Below, in pieces: positions 10,563-19,229 of a stretch of 64,000 bases of DNA. The translations under genes and the position numbers were made by a program. Position 1 is the first letter of the stretch. Each line of letters starts with the position of its first letter. Source of the DNA: Massilia phyllostachyos (lineage in GTDB: Bacteria > Pseudomonadota > Gammaproteobacteria > Burkholderiales > Burkholderiaceae_D); contig NZ_JAJNOC010000008.1 in the NCBI RefSeq assembly GCF_021044825.1, positions 186,001 through 250,000 of the forward strand. The letters are read 5' to 3'. The notes under the pieces are model-generated. The model was not told where the DNA came from and did no database searches. It saw nothing but the letters and a program-made list of their open reading frames with translations.

Positions 10563-11933
10563 ATGAACCGCATCTTGCCCGCCCTGTTGCACGCCGCCCG
10601 CCGCCTGGCGGCCGCCCTCACTCCTCCCCCGTCGGCCATGCAGCCGCCGCGGCGCCGCCTGTTCCTGTCCGGCGCCATGCTGGCCGCAGCGATCGCCTTC
10701 AGCAGCCACCCGGCCGGCGCCCAGGGCTGGCCCGCCGAGCACTGGGCCGGCAGCTGGGGCACGGCGCCGGCCGGCCCGCCGCCGGACGCCAGCCTGCAGA
10801 CCTTCACCGACCAGACCGTGCGCCTGATCGTCCACACCAGCATCGGCGGCAACCGGGTGCGCATCCGCGTCTCGAATGAACTGGGCAGCACGCCCTTGAC
10901 GATCGGCGCCGCCCGCATCGGCCTGCGCGCCGGCGGCTCGGACGTCGCGGCCGGCACCGACCGCGCCCTCACCTTCGGCGGCAGGAGCGCCGTCACGATT
11001 CCGCCAGGCGCGCCGGCGCTGTCCGACCCCGTCGAGCTGAACGTGCCGCCCTTGTCCGACCTGGCCGTCAGCCTCTACCTGCCCGGCACCGTGCAGGCCA
11101 CCACCGTGCACCAGCTGGCGCTGCAGACCAACTACGTTTCCCTGCCCGGCAACTTCACGGCCGCCCCGACCCTGCCGGTGCAGCGCACGATCCAGGTCTG
11201 GCCCTTCCTCACCGAAGTCGACGTCGACTCCACGGGCCCCGTCATCGTCACCCTGGGCGACTCGATCACCGACGGCACCCGCAGCACGCCCGACACCAAC
11301 AACCGCTGGCCCGACTGGCTGGCGCGCCGGCTGCAGACCGAGCGTGATCCGGTCCTGGGCCTGAACGCCCGCTTCGGCGTGGTCAACCGCGGCATCAGCG
11401 GCAACCGCCTGCTGAGCAATTCGCCGAACACCCTGGCCGGCCGCAGCGCGCAGGAACGCTTCGACCGCGACGTGATCGCCACCGCCGGCGTGCGCTACCT
11501 GGTCATCCTCATCGGCATCAACGACATCGGCAACAGCTCGGCTACCAGCCCGGTGTCGCTTGACGACCTGATCGCAGGCTACCGCCAGCTGATCCTGCGG
11601 GCGCGCGCCAAGGGCATCAGTGTGATCGGCGCGACCCTGACGCCGTTCGAAGGCGCGGGCTACTACTCGGCGGAGAAAGAGGTGGTGCGGCAGGCGGTGA
11701 ACAACTGGATCCGCAACAACGACGAGTTCGATGCGGTAATCGACTTCGACCGCGCCACGCGCGACCCGGCGCATCCGGCGCGCATCCTGCCGGCGTATGA
11801 CAGCGGCGACCATTTGCACCCGAATGATCTGGGCTATCAGGCGATGGGAAATGCGGTGCCGCTTTCCTTGTTCAGAAGCGCGGCCAAGGCAGTAGGGTGC
11901 ACGGCTCCGCCGTGCGCGCGTCCAACTCCCTGA
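10563..11933 (+). CDS. Secreted SGNH/GDSL-family esterase or hydrolase
   Basis: 456 residues from ATG 10563, which has GGGAG 7 bases upstream. The N-terminus contains PRRRLFLSGAMLAAAIAF, a twin-arginine-like signal with cleavage likely after GAQG; an alternative start at 10638 would bring the signal closer to the N-terminus. A beta-rich region (about 60-210) precedes the SGNH catalytic core: block I LGDSITDG (nucleophile Ser), NRGISGNR, block III LIGINDIG and block V HLHPND (catalytic Asp/His). The family deacylates lipids, aryl esters or acetylated sugars; the substrate cannot be told. Confidence 0.88.
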   Translation: MNRILPALLHAARRLAAALTPPPSAMQPPRRRLFLSGAMLAAAIAFSSHPAGAQGWPAEHWAGSWGTAPAGPPPDASLQTFTDQTVRLIVHTSIGGNRVRIRVSNELGSTPLTIGAARIGLRAGGSDVAAGTDRALTFGGRSAVTIPPGAPALSDPVELNVPPLSDLAVSLYLPGTVQATTVHQLALQTNYVSLPGNFTAAPTLPVQRTIQVWPFLTEVDVDSTGPVIVTLGDSITDGTRSTPDTNNRWPDWLARRLQTERDPVLGLNARFGVVNRGISGNRLLSNSPNTLAGRSAQERFDRDVIATAGVRYLVILIGINDIGNSSATSPVSLDDLIAGYRQLILRARAKGISVIGATLTPFEGAGYYSAEKEVVRQAVNNWIRNNDEFDAVIDFDRATRDPAHPARILPAYDSGDHLHPNDLGYQAMGNAVPLSLFRSAAKAVGCTAPPCARPTP

Positions 11934-11969
11934 TGAACGGATGCGGCGCCGGCTGTTCACGCACGGTTT

Positions 11970-12000
11970 GAACGCGGGGCGGAGGACCGCCCACCCTACG
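11970..12000. repeat. Palindromic repeat, family B, copy 2
   Basis: GAACGCGGGGCGGAGGACCG followed by CCCACCCTACG. The core folds as GGCGG-AGGA-CCGCC. It directly abuts the 102-bp element on its right. Confidence 0.75.
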
Positions 12001-12101
12001 AGGGTGTGAAAAATTCGTCCATGGCTGCGTTGCCTCGTCTCGCCGTACGAGTGTACTGTCTTCGACTCGGCGCCTTGCCATAGCCGTTTTTTCACACCCT
12101 C
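12000..12101. repeat. 102-bp element with perfect 14-bp terminal inverted repeats
   Basis: GAGGGTGTGAAAAA (12000-12013) and TTTTTCACACCCTC (12088-12101) are exact inverse complements. The interior pairs imperfectly too (ATGGC/GCCAT segments) and has a central GTAC-GAGT-GTAC. The right end touches the stop codon of the Sel1-repeat gene. It has no coding capacity, which suggests a REP/MITE-like non-autonomous element or a large bidirectional terminator between convergent genes. Confidence 0.6.
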
Positions 12102-12709
12102 TACGAACTACCTGTACGGGATGTGGTCGGCAACGGCCGCCCCGGCTTCCACGTCCTGGACAGCGACTGCGCCTCCTCGATCTGCTCCTGCGTCATCTGG
12201 CGCGAAATGGCGGCGCGCTGCTCCACCGCATTATGGTTGCCGTTGGCTGCCGCCAGGTTCCACAGCATATAGGCCAGCACCATGTCCTGCGGCATGCCGG
12301 CCTGGTGGTAGCGGTACATCAGGCCGAGCGCGTGCTGGGCTTCGGCGTGGCCCTGCTCGGCCGCCTTGCGGAACCACGTCACCGCATGGCGCTGGTCCTG
12401 CGGCACCGCGTTCCCCGTGTAGTACATGGCCCCGACCACGTATTGCGCGTCGGACTTGCCCTGGGTCGCCGCCTTGTAGTGCCAGGCGAAAGCCTGCTTG
12501 TAGTCGCGCGTGACGCCGCGTCCCATGTAATACATCAGGCCCAGCAAATGCTGGGCGTCCGCATGGCCGGCCTTGGCGAGCGGGACGATCTCTTTCAGTG
12601 CTGTCGCGTAGTTGCGCGCGTTGTAGGCGCTGGCTCCTTCCGCGAAACCCGCATGCGCGCCGGCCTGCAGGCCGAGGGCGAATACAAAGGCGACGAATAT
12701 TTTTTTCAT
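12101..12709 (-). CDS. Secreted Sel1-like repeat protein
   Basis: 202 residues from ATG 12709, chosen because it is followed at once by a signal peptide (MKKIFVAFVFALGLQAGAHA). The mature part has three to four Sel1-like repeats of the form A-x-A-Q-x-x-L-G-x-M-Y (GHADAQHLLGLMYYMGRGV, GKSDAQYVVGAMYYTGNAV, GHAEAQHALGLMYRY). Such alpha-solenoid proteins mediate protein interactions in the periplasm. The specific role is unknown. The stop codon lies against the 102-bp inverted-repeat element. Confidence 0.82.
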   Translation of the reverse strand: MKKIFVAFVFALGLQAGAHAGFAEGASAYNARNYATALKEIVPLAKAGHADAQHLLGLMYYMGRGVTRDYKQAFAWHYKAATQGKSDAQYVVGAMYYTGNAVPQDQRHAVTWFRKAAEQGHAEAQHALGLMYRYHQAGMPQDMVLAYMLWNLAAANGNHNAVEQRAAISRQMTQEQIEEAQSLSRTWKPGRPLPTTSRTGSS

Positions 12710-12789
12710 GTCTCTTGCAGGGAAGCTCCAGGTACCCTTGGTCCTGGTGGACTCACTTGTTCTTGTTCTGCGCGGCGGCTGTGCCAAGC

Positions 12790-13575
12790 CTACTTCCAGC
12801 TCACGCTGCCCAGGCCGTCGACGCTGACCTTGCGATTGGCCGGCTTGCCCAGCACGGTCACCGAGCCCATGCCGGACAGGGTCACGTTGGCGCTGTCGCG
12901 GGCGGTGACGGTCGCATTGCCCAGCCCCGACAATTCCAGCGTGACGTTCTCGGCCGCGAAAGCCTTGGCGTCCAGCCCGCCCAATCCACCCAGCTCCGCC
13001 TTCAGCCGGCGGCTGCGGCCGGACAGCGTGACGTGGCCGGCCCCGCTCAGGTTCAGCTCGACGCTTTCGCTGTCGATGCCGTTGACGCGCATGCTGCCGA
13101 CGCCCCCCAGGCTGGCGCTCACCGCCCTGTAATTACATGATACATTCATCGAGCCGGCCCCATCCAGCTTGAGCTCGAGCTCATCGCCCGAGAAGCCGCT
13201 GACCACGGTGCCGCCCACGCTCTCCGACGTCACTTCGCGCAGGTTGGGCAAGGTCAGCTCGGCGTGCAGGCCCATGCTGCGGCCCAGGTTGATGCTCACG
13301 CCGCGGGTCTCGGTGCCGATGTTGAGGGTGTCGCCGCTCTGCATGGTGGTGGTCTTGCCGAGCAGTCGCGGGTCGCCGCTCAGGACCAGCATCGGCGTCG
13401 CGCCCTGGCGGATCTTCATGTCCACCACCCCATCGAGCTTGACGCGCACCACGCGCGCATCGATCGGCCGGGTCTCGGTCACGGTCTCCTGCGCCGCCTG
13501 TGCAAACCCCATGCAGGAAAGCAGCGAGGCGCACAGCGCCATGAAGGCCAGGCCCGGCTTGGACAGCTTGGTCAT
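12790..13575 (-). CDS. GIN-domain (DUF2807) exported protein
   Basis: 261 residues from ATG 13575, with CGGAGA 7 bases upstream. After a signal peptide (about 1-28, ending AQAAQ) comes VTETRPIDARVVRVKLDG and then repeated beta-strand turns of the type LDGAGSMNV, LGGVGSMRV, LSGAGHVTL, LGGLGGLDA, LSGLGNATV, LSGMGSVTV: the GSG-x-[IV] beta-helix-like pattern of the putative auto-transporter adhesin head GIN domain. It is probably periplasmic or surface-attached; function is unknown. It is followed by the Sel1-repeat gene on the same strand, 80 bp away. Confidence 0.85.
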   Translation of the reverse strand: MTKLSKPGLAFMALCASLLSCMGFAQAAQETVTETRPIDARVVRVKLDGVVDMKIRQGATPMLVLSGDPRLLGKTTTMQSGDTLNIGTETRGVSINLGRSMGLHAELTLPNLREVTSESVGGTVVSGFSGDELELKLDGAGSMNVSCNYRAVSASLGGVGSMRVNGIDSESVELNLSGAGHVTLSGRSRRLKAELGGLGGLDAKAFAAENVTLELSGLGNATVTARDSANVTLSGMGSVTVLGKPANRKVSVDGLGSVSWK

Positions 13576-13881
13576 TGAATTCTCCGAATACATGTTCTTG
13601 ATTGTGAGACGGCCCACGGGCCGATCTTGGCATGTTGCAACTATATAGAGTTTGTCATCACATACCTACCTGTCTGCGATGAACTGCATGAATCGTGGTC
13701 CAGAGCGGCGTATGCGTGGATGGATGCTTGTTGCGCAATATCTACACAACAGTAGATTTATCGCAAATATGCATGCGAAAAATGATTACTTATTGGCATG
13801 CCCTTACGCTAAGATGCAGCGCAGACGGCGGAAGCTGTCTGGACAAGCAGTCCCATTTCGCGTTCCTATTCGAGGTCACCC
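13576..13881. promoter_or_regulatory. Divergent promoter region between GIN protein and M16 peptidase genes
   Basis: About 306 bp without a gene, with an AT-rich middle (13640-13815). On the minus strand CTATATAG (13641-13648) is a reasonable -10 element for the GIN gene. I cannot assign a convincing promoter to the M16 pair, though TAAGAT at 13810-13815 is a possible -10. Nothing else is apparent. Confidence 0.25.
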
Positions 13882-15288
13882 ATGCGCATGCGCCAATACC
13901 CTGTTTTGCTGGCCGGGCTCACCTTCTCGCTGTCGGCCTTCGCCGCCTCAAGCGACCAGTGGACCCTGCCGATCAACGTCAAGAAGCTCGACAACGGCCT
14001 GACCGTCATCGTCACCGAAGACCACAGCTCGCCCACCGTCGGCGTGTCGGTGGTCTACCACGTGGGCATGCGCCTGGAGCCGAAGAACCGCACCGGCTTC
14101 GCCCACCTGTTCGAGCACCTGATGTTCCAGGGCACCCCGAACGCCAAGAAGGGCGTGTTCGACACCACCATCACCGGCGGCGGCGGGCGCAACAACGGTT
14201 CGACCCGGCCCGACTACACCAACTACATCGAGACCGCGCCGGTCTCCGCCATCGAGCCGATCCTGTGGCTGGAAGCGGACCGCATGAAGACCCTCGACTT
14301 CAACCCGGCCACCCTGAAGAACCAGCAGGACGTGGTCAAGGAAGAGATCCGCGTGAACGTCAAGAACCAGCCCTACGGCGGCTTCTACTGGCTCGACATC
14401 AGCCAGCACGCCTTCCAGAAATGGGAGAACAGCCACGACGGCTACGGCAGCTTCGAAGACCTCGAGAATGCCAGCCTGGACGACGTGCGCGCCTTCCACC
14501 GCGACTACTACGGCCCGAACAATGCGGTGCTGGCGATCGCCGGCGACATCACGCCTACCCAGGGCTTCGCGCTGGCGCAGAAGTACTTCGGCGGTATCAA
14601 GGCGCGTCCGACGCCGAAACCCACCGACTTCAGCGAAGGCCTGAACACGAGTGAAAAACGCGTGGTGCAGAGCGACGCCCTGGCCCAGGTGCCGGCGATC
14701 GCCGCGGCCTGGAAGGTGCCACCGCGCGGCCACAAGGACCAGGCCGCGATGGCGGTGGTTGCCGAACTGCTGGGCGGCGGCGACGCTTCCCTGTTCTACC
14801 AGGGCCTGGTGAAGGGCCGCGAGATCGCGCTCAACGTCGACACCCTGTTCGGCCTGACCGGCCCCTTCGAGTACAACGGCCCGACCGTGATGACCGTGTT
14901 CGCGCTGTACAAGCCGAACAGCAGCGCCGACGCCATGCTCAAAGCCATGGACGAGGAGATCGCCAAGGTCGCGCAGAACGGCGTCGACGAGGCGACCCTG
15001 AAGCGCGTGAAGACCCGCATCCTGGCCGACTGGAACAACGGCCTGGAAAGCTTCATCAACCGCGCCGACACCCTGGCCAAGATGCAGGTGCTGTGGGGCG
15101 ACGCCAAGGTGGTCAACCAGATCCCGGGCTGGGTCGAGGCCGTGACCTCGGAAGACATCCAGCGCGCCGTGCGCACCTACCTGGTGCCCGCCAACCGCAC
15201 CGTCATCGACCGCAAGCCGGCCGCGATGCTGGCCGCCCCCGCCGCTGCCACTGCCCCTGCCCCTGCCACCGCAGCGGCCACCAAATAA
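13882..15288 (+). CDS. M16-family zinc metallopeptidase (active subunit)
   Basis: 468 residues with a signal peptide (about 1-22, ending AFAAS) and GAGGT before the ATG. The inverted zinc motif HxxEH is present as HLFEHLMFQG (about residues 76-85), with the downstream Glu region about 75 residues later (VKEEIRVNVKNQPYGG). Insulinase-type N- and C-terminal domains fill the length. It pairs with the next gene, 10 bp downstream, which lacks the zinc site: the standard bacterial two-subunit M16B arrangement, in which a catalytic and a non-catalytic periplasmic subunit degrade peptides. The C-terminus is an Ala/Pro-rich tail. Confidence 0.92.
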   Translation: MRMRQYPVLLAGLTFSLSAFAASSDQWTLPINVKKLDNGLTVIVTEDHSSPTVGVSVVYHVGMRLEPKNRTGFAHLFEHLMFQGTPNAKKGVFDTTITGGGGRNNGSTRPDYTNYIETAPVSAIEPILWLEADRMKTLDFNPATLKNQQDVVKEEIRVNVKNQPYGGFYWLDISQHAFQKWENSHDGYGSFEDLENASLDDVRAFHRDYYGPNNAVLAIAGDITPTQGFALAQKYFGGIKARPTPKPTDFSEGLNTSEKRVVQSDALAQVPAIAAAWKVPPRGHKDQAAMAVVAELLGGGDASLFYQGLVKGREIALNVDTLFGLTGPFEYNGPTVMTVFALYKPNSSADAMLKAMDEEIAKVAQNGVDEATLKRVKTRILADWNNGLESFINRADTLAKMQVLWGDAKVVNQIPGWVEAVTSEDIQRAVRTYLVPANRTVIDRKPAAMLAAPAAATAPAPATAAATK

Positions 15289-15298
15289 GGAGACCATC

Positions 15299-16711
15299 AT
15301 GAAAAAACTGATGCTCGCAATTGCTGTCGCAGCCGCCTTCGCGCCGACGGCCTACGCCGCCGCCCCTGCCGCGGCCAAGGAACTGGCGATGCCGGCCTAC
15401 GGCAAGGACAAGCCGATCCCGGTGCCGAAGATCGCCAAGCACACGCTCAAGAACGGCCTGACGGTCTGGATCGTGCCGCGCGACGGCCTGCCGCGCGTGG
15501 ACTACGTGCTGGCGGTGCGCGGCGCCGGCTTCGCGGCCGATGCGCCGACTACCCCGGCCTTCGCCAACATGCTGGCCGGCCTGCTCAACGAGGGCACGGC
15601 GAAACGCGACTCGCGCGCGATCGCCGAGGCGGCCCAGGGCATGGGCGGGTCGGTCGCGGCCAGCGCCACCTCGGACGGCATCGTGGTCCAGGCCAACGCC
15701 CTGCGTTCGCAGGCGGCGCCGATGATGGACCTGCTGGCCGAAGTGGCCCGCACGCCGAGCTTCCCGGAGGGCGAGGTCAAGCTGGCCAAGGCCAATGCGC
15801 TGCAAGCGCTGCGCGTGTCCGAAACCCAGCCATCCTTCCGCGCCGAGCGCGCGATCAGCCGCGCGATCTATGGCGAGCACCCGTACAGCCGCACCACGCC
15901 GACGGTGGAGTCGATCAACGCCGTGAGCCAGGACATGCTGCGCACTGAACACACCCGGCGCATGCGACCCGACCACGCGCTCCTGGTGATCACCGGCCCG
16001 GTCAAGGAAGCCGAGGCACTGAAGCTGGCCGAGAACGCCTTCGGCGACTGGAAGGCGAACGGCCCGTCCCTGGCCGACGCCCCGGTGACCCCGAGCGCCA
16101 AGCCGGCCCGCATCCTGCTGCAGCGCGACGGCAGCGTGCAGTCGACCCTGCGCCTGGGCAGCCCCGGCATCGCCGCAAGCAGCGAGGACCAGATCCCGCT
16201 GCGCCTGGCCAGCACCATCCTCGGCGGCGGCTTCTCCAGCCGCGTCAACATCAACCTGCGCGAAGCCAAGGGCTACACCTACGGCGCCTCGGCCGGCGCC
16301 CGCCTGAACCGCGCCGGCGGCGCCATCGTCGGCGGCGCCGACGTGCGCAACGAAGTCAGTGGCGCTGCGCTCACCGAATTCTTCAGCGAGTACAAGCGCA
16401 TCGGCAGCGAGCTGGTGCCCGCGAAGGAAATGGAGATGAACAAGCGCTACGTCGCCGGCGGCTACCTGATCAGCAACCAGCAGCAGCGCGCGGTGGCCAG
16501 CACCCTCGCCGCCAACTGGCTGATCGGGCTGCCGGCCGAGTTCCTGGGCGAATACGTGCCGCGCATCCAGAAGGTCACGCCGGAACAGGTGCGCGCGGTG
16601 GCGAAGAAGTATTACGCCCCGGAGAACCAGTCGATCGTGGTGGTGGGGGATCAGAAGGCGGTGGGGGAGCAGCTCAAGGCGTTTGGTGAGTTCACTGTCT
16701 TGGAGAAGTGA
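15299..16711 (+). CDS. M16-family peptidase-like protein (non-catalytic subunit)
   Basis: 470 residues with a clear signal peptide (MKKLMLAIAVAAAFAPTAYA) and AAGGAG upstream. It has the M16 fold (HTLKNGLTVWIVPRDGLPRV, FANMLAGLLNEGT) but the HxxEH position is replaced (FANMLAGL), so it cannot bind the catalytic zinc. It keeps the R/Y pair region (LREAKGYTYGASAG) used for substrate carboxy-terminus binding. It most likely forms a heterodimer with the upstream zinc-containing subunit. A strong terminator follows. Confidence 0.92.
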   Translation: MKKLMLAIAVAAAFAPTAYAAAPAAAKELAMPAYGKDKPIPVPKIAKHTLKNGLTVWIVPRDGLPRVDYVLAVRGAGFAADAPTTPAFANMLAGLLNEGTAKRDSRAIAEAAQGMGGSVAASATSDGIVVQANALRSQAAPMMDLLAEVARTPSFPEGEVKLAKANALQALRVSETQPSFRAERAISRAIYGEHPYSRTTPTVESINAVSQDMLRTEHTRRMRPDHALLVITGPVKEAEALKLAENAFGDWKANGPSLADAPVTPSAKPARILLQRDGSVQSTLRLGSPGIAASSEDQIPLRLASTILGGGFSSRVNINLREAKGYTYGASAGARLNRAGGAIVGGADVRNEVSGAALTEFFSEYKRIGSELVPAKEMEMNKRYVAGGYLISNQQQRAVASTLAANWLIGLPAEFLGEYVPRIQKVTPEQVRAVAKKYYAPENQSIVVVGDQKAVGEQLKAFGEFTVLEK

Positions 16712-16728
16712 TGCTGGCTTGATGTGGA

Positions 16729-16754
16729 AAGCCCCGCGGTGCGGGGCTTTTTTC
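16729..16754 (+). terminator. Intrinsic terminator of the M16 pair
   Basis: AAGCCCCGC / GCGGGGCTT stem (16729-16737 and 16741-16749) with a 3-base loop, followed by TTTTT. It lies 18 bp after the stop codon. Confidence 0.9.
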
Positions 16755-16779
16755 GTTTACGTGGTGTGCGAGCAAAATT

Positions 16780-16905
16780 GGCCGAAATAATGCCGGGGGC
16801 ATTATTTCGGCCTTCGCCGGTACGACGTTCAAAAGTAGCGAGCCAAAAGTTGGCGCTATCCTGTCGCTAGCTGTAAAACCGTCGCTCCGGCGAAGGCCGG
16901 AGCCT
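16780..16905. repeat. Composite palindromic element (family A)
   Basis: Contains a perfect 15-bp inverted repeat with a 3-base loop (16780-16794 and 16798-16812), followed by a segment that includes GCTGTAAAACCGTCG and the hairpin CTCCGGCGAAGGCCGGAG near 16875-16892. The CTGTAAxACCGTCG and CCGGCGAAGGCCGG parts recur at 61140-61310, and the latter also at 51103 and 54410. It is non-coding and sits between the M16 pair and the convergent gdx gene. Confidence 0.6.
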
Positions 16906-16931
16906 GATTTTGCAAGCAAACCGCCAGCGCC

Positions 16932-17249
16932 TCACTCCGCCGACAACTTCATCAACACCAACCCACTCACAATCAACACCGCCGCAATCACCCGCATCGT
17001 GTTGACCTGCTCCCCCAGCACCGCAACCCCCACCAAAAACGCCCCCACCGCCCCGATGCCGGTCCAGATCGTATAAGCGGTACCAAGGGGAATGGAACGC
17101 ATCGCCGCGGACAGCAGCACGAAGCTGATGACCATGCCGACGATGGTGACAAGGGTGGGCAGAAGCCGCGTGAAGCCCGCCGACTGCTTCATCGAATACG
17201 CCCACACGACTTCAAACAGTCCCGCAACCAACAACATGATCCAAGCCAT
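16932..17249 (-). CDS. sugE: SMR-family guanidinium exporter (Gdx/SugE)
   Basis: 105 residues, four predicted membrane helices, the size of small multidrug resistance proteins. The N-terminal helix carries the essential Glu in LLVAGLFEVVWAYSMKQSAGF (Glu13), and the IPLGTAYTIWTGIGAVGAFL block distinguishes the SugE/Gdx branch, which exports guanidinium in exchange for protons, from EmrE-like drug pumps. A probable guanidine-II riboswitch in its leader agrees with that substrate assignment. AAAGGAG lies 9 bases before the ATG. Confidence 0.93.
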   Translation of the reverse strand: MAWIMLLVAGLFEVVWAYSMKQSAGFTRLLPTLVTIVGMVISFVLLSAAMRSIPLGTAYTIWTGIGAVGAFLVGVAVLGEQVNTMRVIAAVLIVSGLVLMKLSAE

Positions 17250-17252
17250 AAT

Positions 17253-17320
17253 CCGGCTCTCCTTTCGAAAAGCCGGGCCGTCCCGGGCATTGTTCCCACT
17301 GCGGGGCAGGTCGTTCCTGC
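17253..17320 (-). ncRNA. Guanidine-II (mini-ykkC) riboswitch
   Basis: On the minus-strand RNA, two small hairpins carry the class signature loops: GCAGG-AACGA-CCUGC (17320-17306) and CCGGG-ACGG-CCCGG (17286-17273), joined by a 19-base linker. The 3' arm of the second hairpin overlaps CCGGCU (17276-17271), which can instead pair with AGCCGG (17258-17253) to put the Shine-Dalgarno AAAGGAG (17265-17259) in a hairpin loop. Guanidinium binding would favour the ACGR hairpins and free the ribosome site. The first loop has one extra A compared with the canonical ACGR tetraloop. Placement before gdx fits the known class. Confidence 0.8.
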
Positions 17321-17330
17321 TGGCGCTATT

Positions 17331-19229
17331 CTACCCCTTCAGCGCGTTTTCGAGATCGGCCAGCTCGGCCGGCTTGACCAGGTGAGCGTCGAAGCCTGCT
17401 TCCTGGGCGCGGCGCCGGTCTTCGGGCGAGCCGTAGCCGGTGTGGGCCACCAGGCGGATGCCGGACATGGCGGGGTTCTTCTTGAGGCGGCGCGCCACCT
17501 CGTAGCCGTCGACGCCGGGCAGGCCGATGTCGAGCACGATCACCTGCGGCTGGTGGCGCTGCACCAGCTCTTCGATCTGCGAGGCGTCGGACGTCATCTG
17601 GGTCTCGTAGCCCATCTCGGCCAGCAGGAAACTCATCATTTCCATGGCGTCGACGTTGTCGTCCACCAGCAGCACGCGCATGCCGCTGCCGTCGCTGCCG
17701 GGCTGGGTGGACTGGGCCGGAACGTCACCGAGGGACGCCACGCGCAGCAGCGGCAACTCCATGGTGAAGGTGCTGCCCAGGCCGATGCCGGGGCTGTCGG
17801 CTTCCAGGCGGCCGCCGTGCAGTTCGACCAGGTGCGACACCAGGGACAGGCCGATGCCGAGGCCTTCCGGCGCGCGGTCGGGCGGCACGTCGACCTGGGT
17901 GAACATGCCGAAGATGCGCGCCAGGTTGTCCTCGGCGATGCCGATGCCGTTGTCGCGCACCGCGATGCGCACATGGTCCTCTTGGGCCAGGCTGACCGAC
18001 AGGTCGATCCGGCCGCCGGTGGGCGTGAACTTGGCGGCGTTGTGCAGCAGGTTGCCGATCGACTGGGCCAGGCGCACCGGGTCGCCCGAGACCCAGACCG
18101 CCTCCGGCGGCAGGTGCACGCCGAGCTGGTGCTTGCGCGCGCTGATCAGGGGGCCGGCGGTCTCGATCGCCTGGCTGACCACGGCGCCCAGGTCGACGTC
18201 CTCGGTGCGCAGCACGATCTTGCCTTCCGAGATGCGCGCCACGTCGAGCAGGTCGTCGACCAGGTGGGCCAGGTGATCGACCTGGCGCGTGATGACTTCG
18301 CGCGCGCGCGCCTGGCGCTCGCCGGCGCCGGGGCCGTCGCCGGTGGCGCCCAGCAGCGCGGCGGCGTTGCGGATCGGGCTCAGGGGGTTGCGCAGCTCGT
18401 GCGCCAGCGTGGCCAGGAACTGGTTCTTGTTGCGGTCGGCCACACGCAGCAGCGCTTCCATCTCCTTGCGCCCCGAGATGTCGCTGGTCACGCGCGCCAC
18501 GCGGTAGACCTGGCCGCGCTGGTCGCGCACCGGGAACAGGCGGTCGCGCACCCAGCGCACACCGCCGTCGGGCGCGCAGATGCGGAATTCGTCGTCGTAG
18601 TGCGGCGCCTCCGGCAGGCGCCCCCAGCGCTCCTGGACGCGCGCGCGGTCGTCCGGGTGCACGGCCTCGAGCCAGCCGCCGGGCTGCTGGCGCAGCGACT
18701 CGACGCTGCGGCCCCAGATGTCGGCGTAGGCCGGGCTGACGTAGACCACGCCGCCCTCGGGCACCGCGAACATCCAGAACACGTCGTCGATGTTGTCGGT
18801 GATCTGGCGGAAGCGCTCCTCGCTGTCGCGCAGCTCGACCTGGGTCTGGCGCATGCGCAGCAGCGCGTTGACGTTGGCGATCAGCTCGTCGGCCTCGATC
18901 GGCGCCGCCAGGTAGTTGTCGGCGCCGCCTTCCAGGCCGCGGATCTTGTCGGCGCGCCCGGTCAGCGCGGCCGAGGTCTGCAGCACCAGCACCATGCTGC
19001 TGTCGGGGTTTTCCTTGATGCGGCGGCACACCTCGATGCCGTTGATGTCGGGGAGCTTCACGTCCAGCAGCACCAGGGCCGGCGCCAGGCGCCTGACCAT
19101 GTCCAGCGCATCGGTGCCGTTGGTCGCCTCCACCACCTCGAAGCCGGCGCCCTGCAGGATGCGGTTCTTGGCGTAGCGCGCGCCGTCGTTGTCGTCAACG
19201 TTCAGGATCAGGGTCGATTGGGCTTTCAT
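17331..19229 (-). CDS. Hybrid sensor histidine kinase, REC-PAS-HisKA-HATPase-REC
   Basis: 632 residues with no membrane segment. Order: N-terminal receiver (about 5-120; phospho-acceptor Asp56 in VLLDVKLPDINGIEV), PAS/PAC (about 130-255; WMFAVPEGGVVYVSPAYADIWGR), HisKA with H-box HELRNPLSPIRN (about 280), HATPase_c with N-box (LLHNAAKF), G1 VRDNGIGIAE and GLGIGLSLV, and a C-terminal receiver (about 510-630; VIVLDIGLPGVDGYEV). The first codon overlaps the preceding kinase stop as ATGA. It is the last gene of the stressosome cluster and so a likely output or relay component; no DNA-binding domain is present. Confidence 0.9.
   Translation of the reverse strand: MKAQSTLILNVDDNDGARYAKNRILQGAGFEVVEATNGTDALDMVRRLAPALVLLDVKLPDINGIEVCRRIKENPDSSMVLVLQTSAALTGRADKIRGLEGGADNYLAAPIEADELIANVNALLRMRQTQVELRDSEERFRQITDNIDDVFWMFAVPEGGVVYVSPAYADIWGRSVESLRQQPGGWLEAVHPDDRARVQERWGRLPEAPHYDDEFRICAPDGGVRWVRDRLFPVRDQRGQVYRVARVTSDISGRKEMEALLRVADRNKNQFLATLAHELRNPLSPIRNAAALLGATGDGPGAGERQARAREVITRQVDHLAHLVDDLLDVARISEGKIVLRTEDVDLGAVVSQAIETAGPLISARKHQLGVHLPPEAVWVSGDPVRLAQSIGNLLHNAAKFTPTGGRIDLSVSLAQEDHVRIAVRDNGIGIAEDNLARIFGMFTQVDVPPDRAPEGLGIGLSLVSHLVELHGGRLEADSPGIGLGSTFTMELPLLRVASLGDVPAQSTQPGSDGSGMRVLLVDDNVDAMEMMSFLLAEMGYETQMTSDASQIEELVQRHQPQVIVLDIGLPGVDGYEVARRLKKNPAMSGIRLVAHTGYGSPEDRRRAQEAGFDAHLVKPAELADLENALKG

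Noticed and set aside
16780-16812. 15-bp perfect hairpin considered as the terminator of gdx
   Set aside because: It lies about 120 bp past the gdx stop without a U-tract on that strand, and shares sequence with dispersed elements, so it is listed as a repeat.
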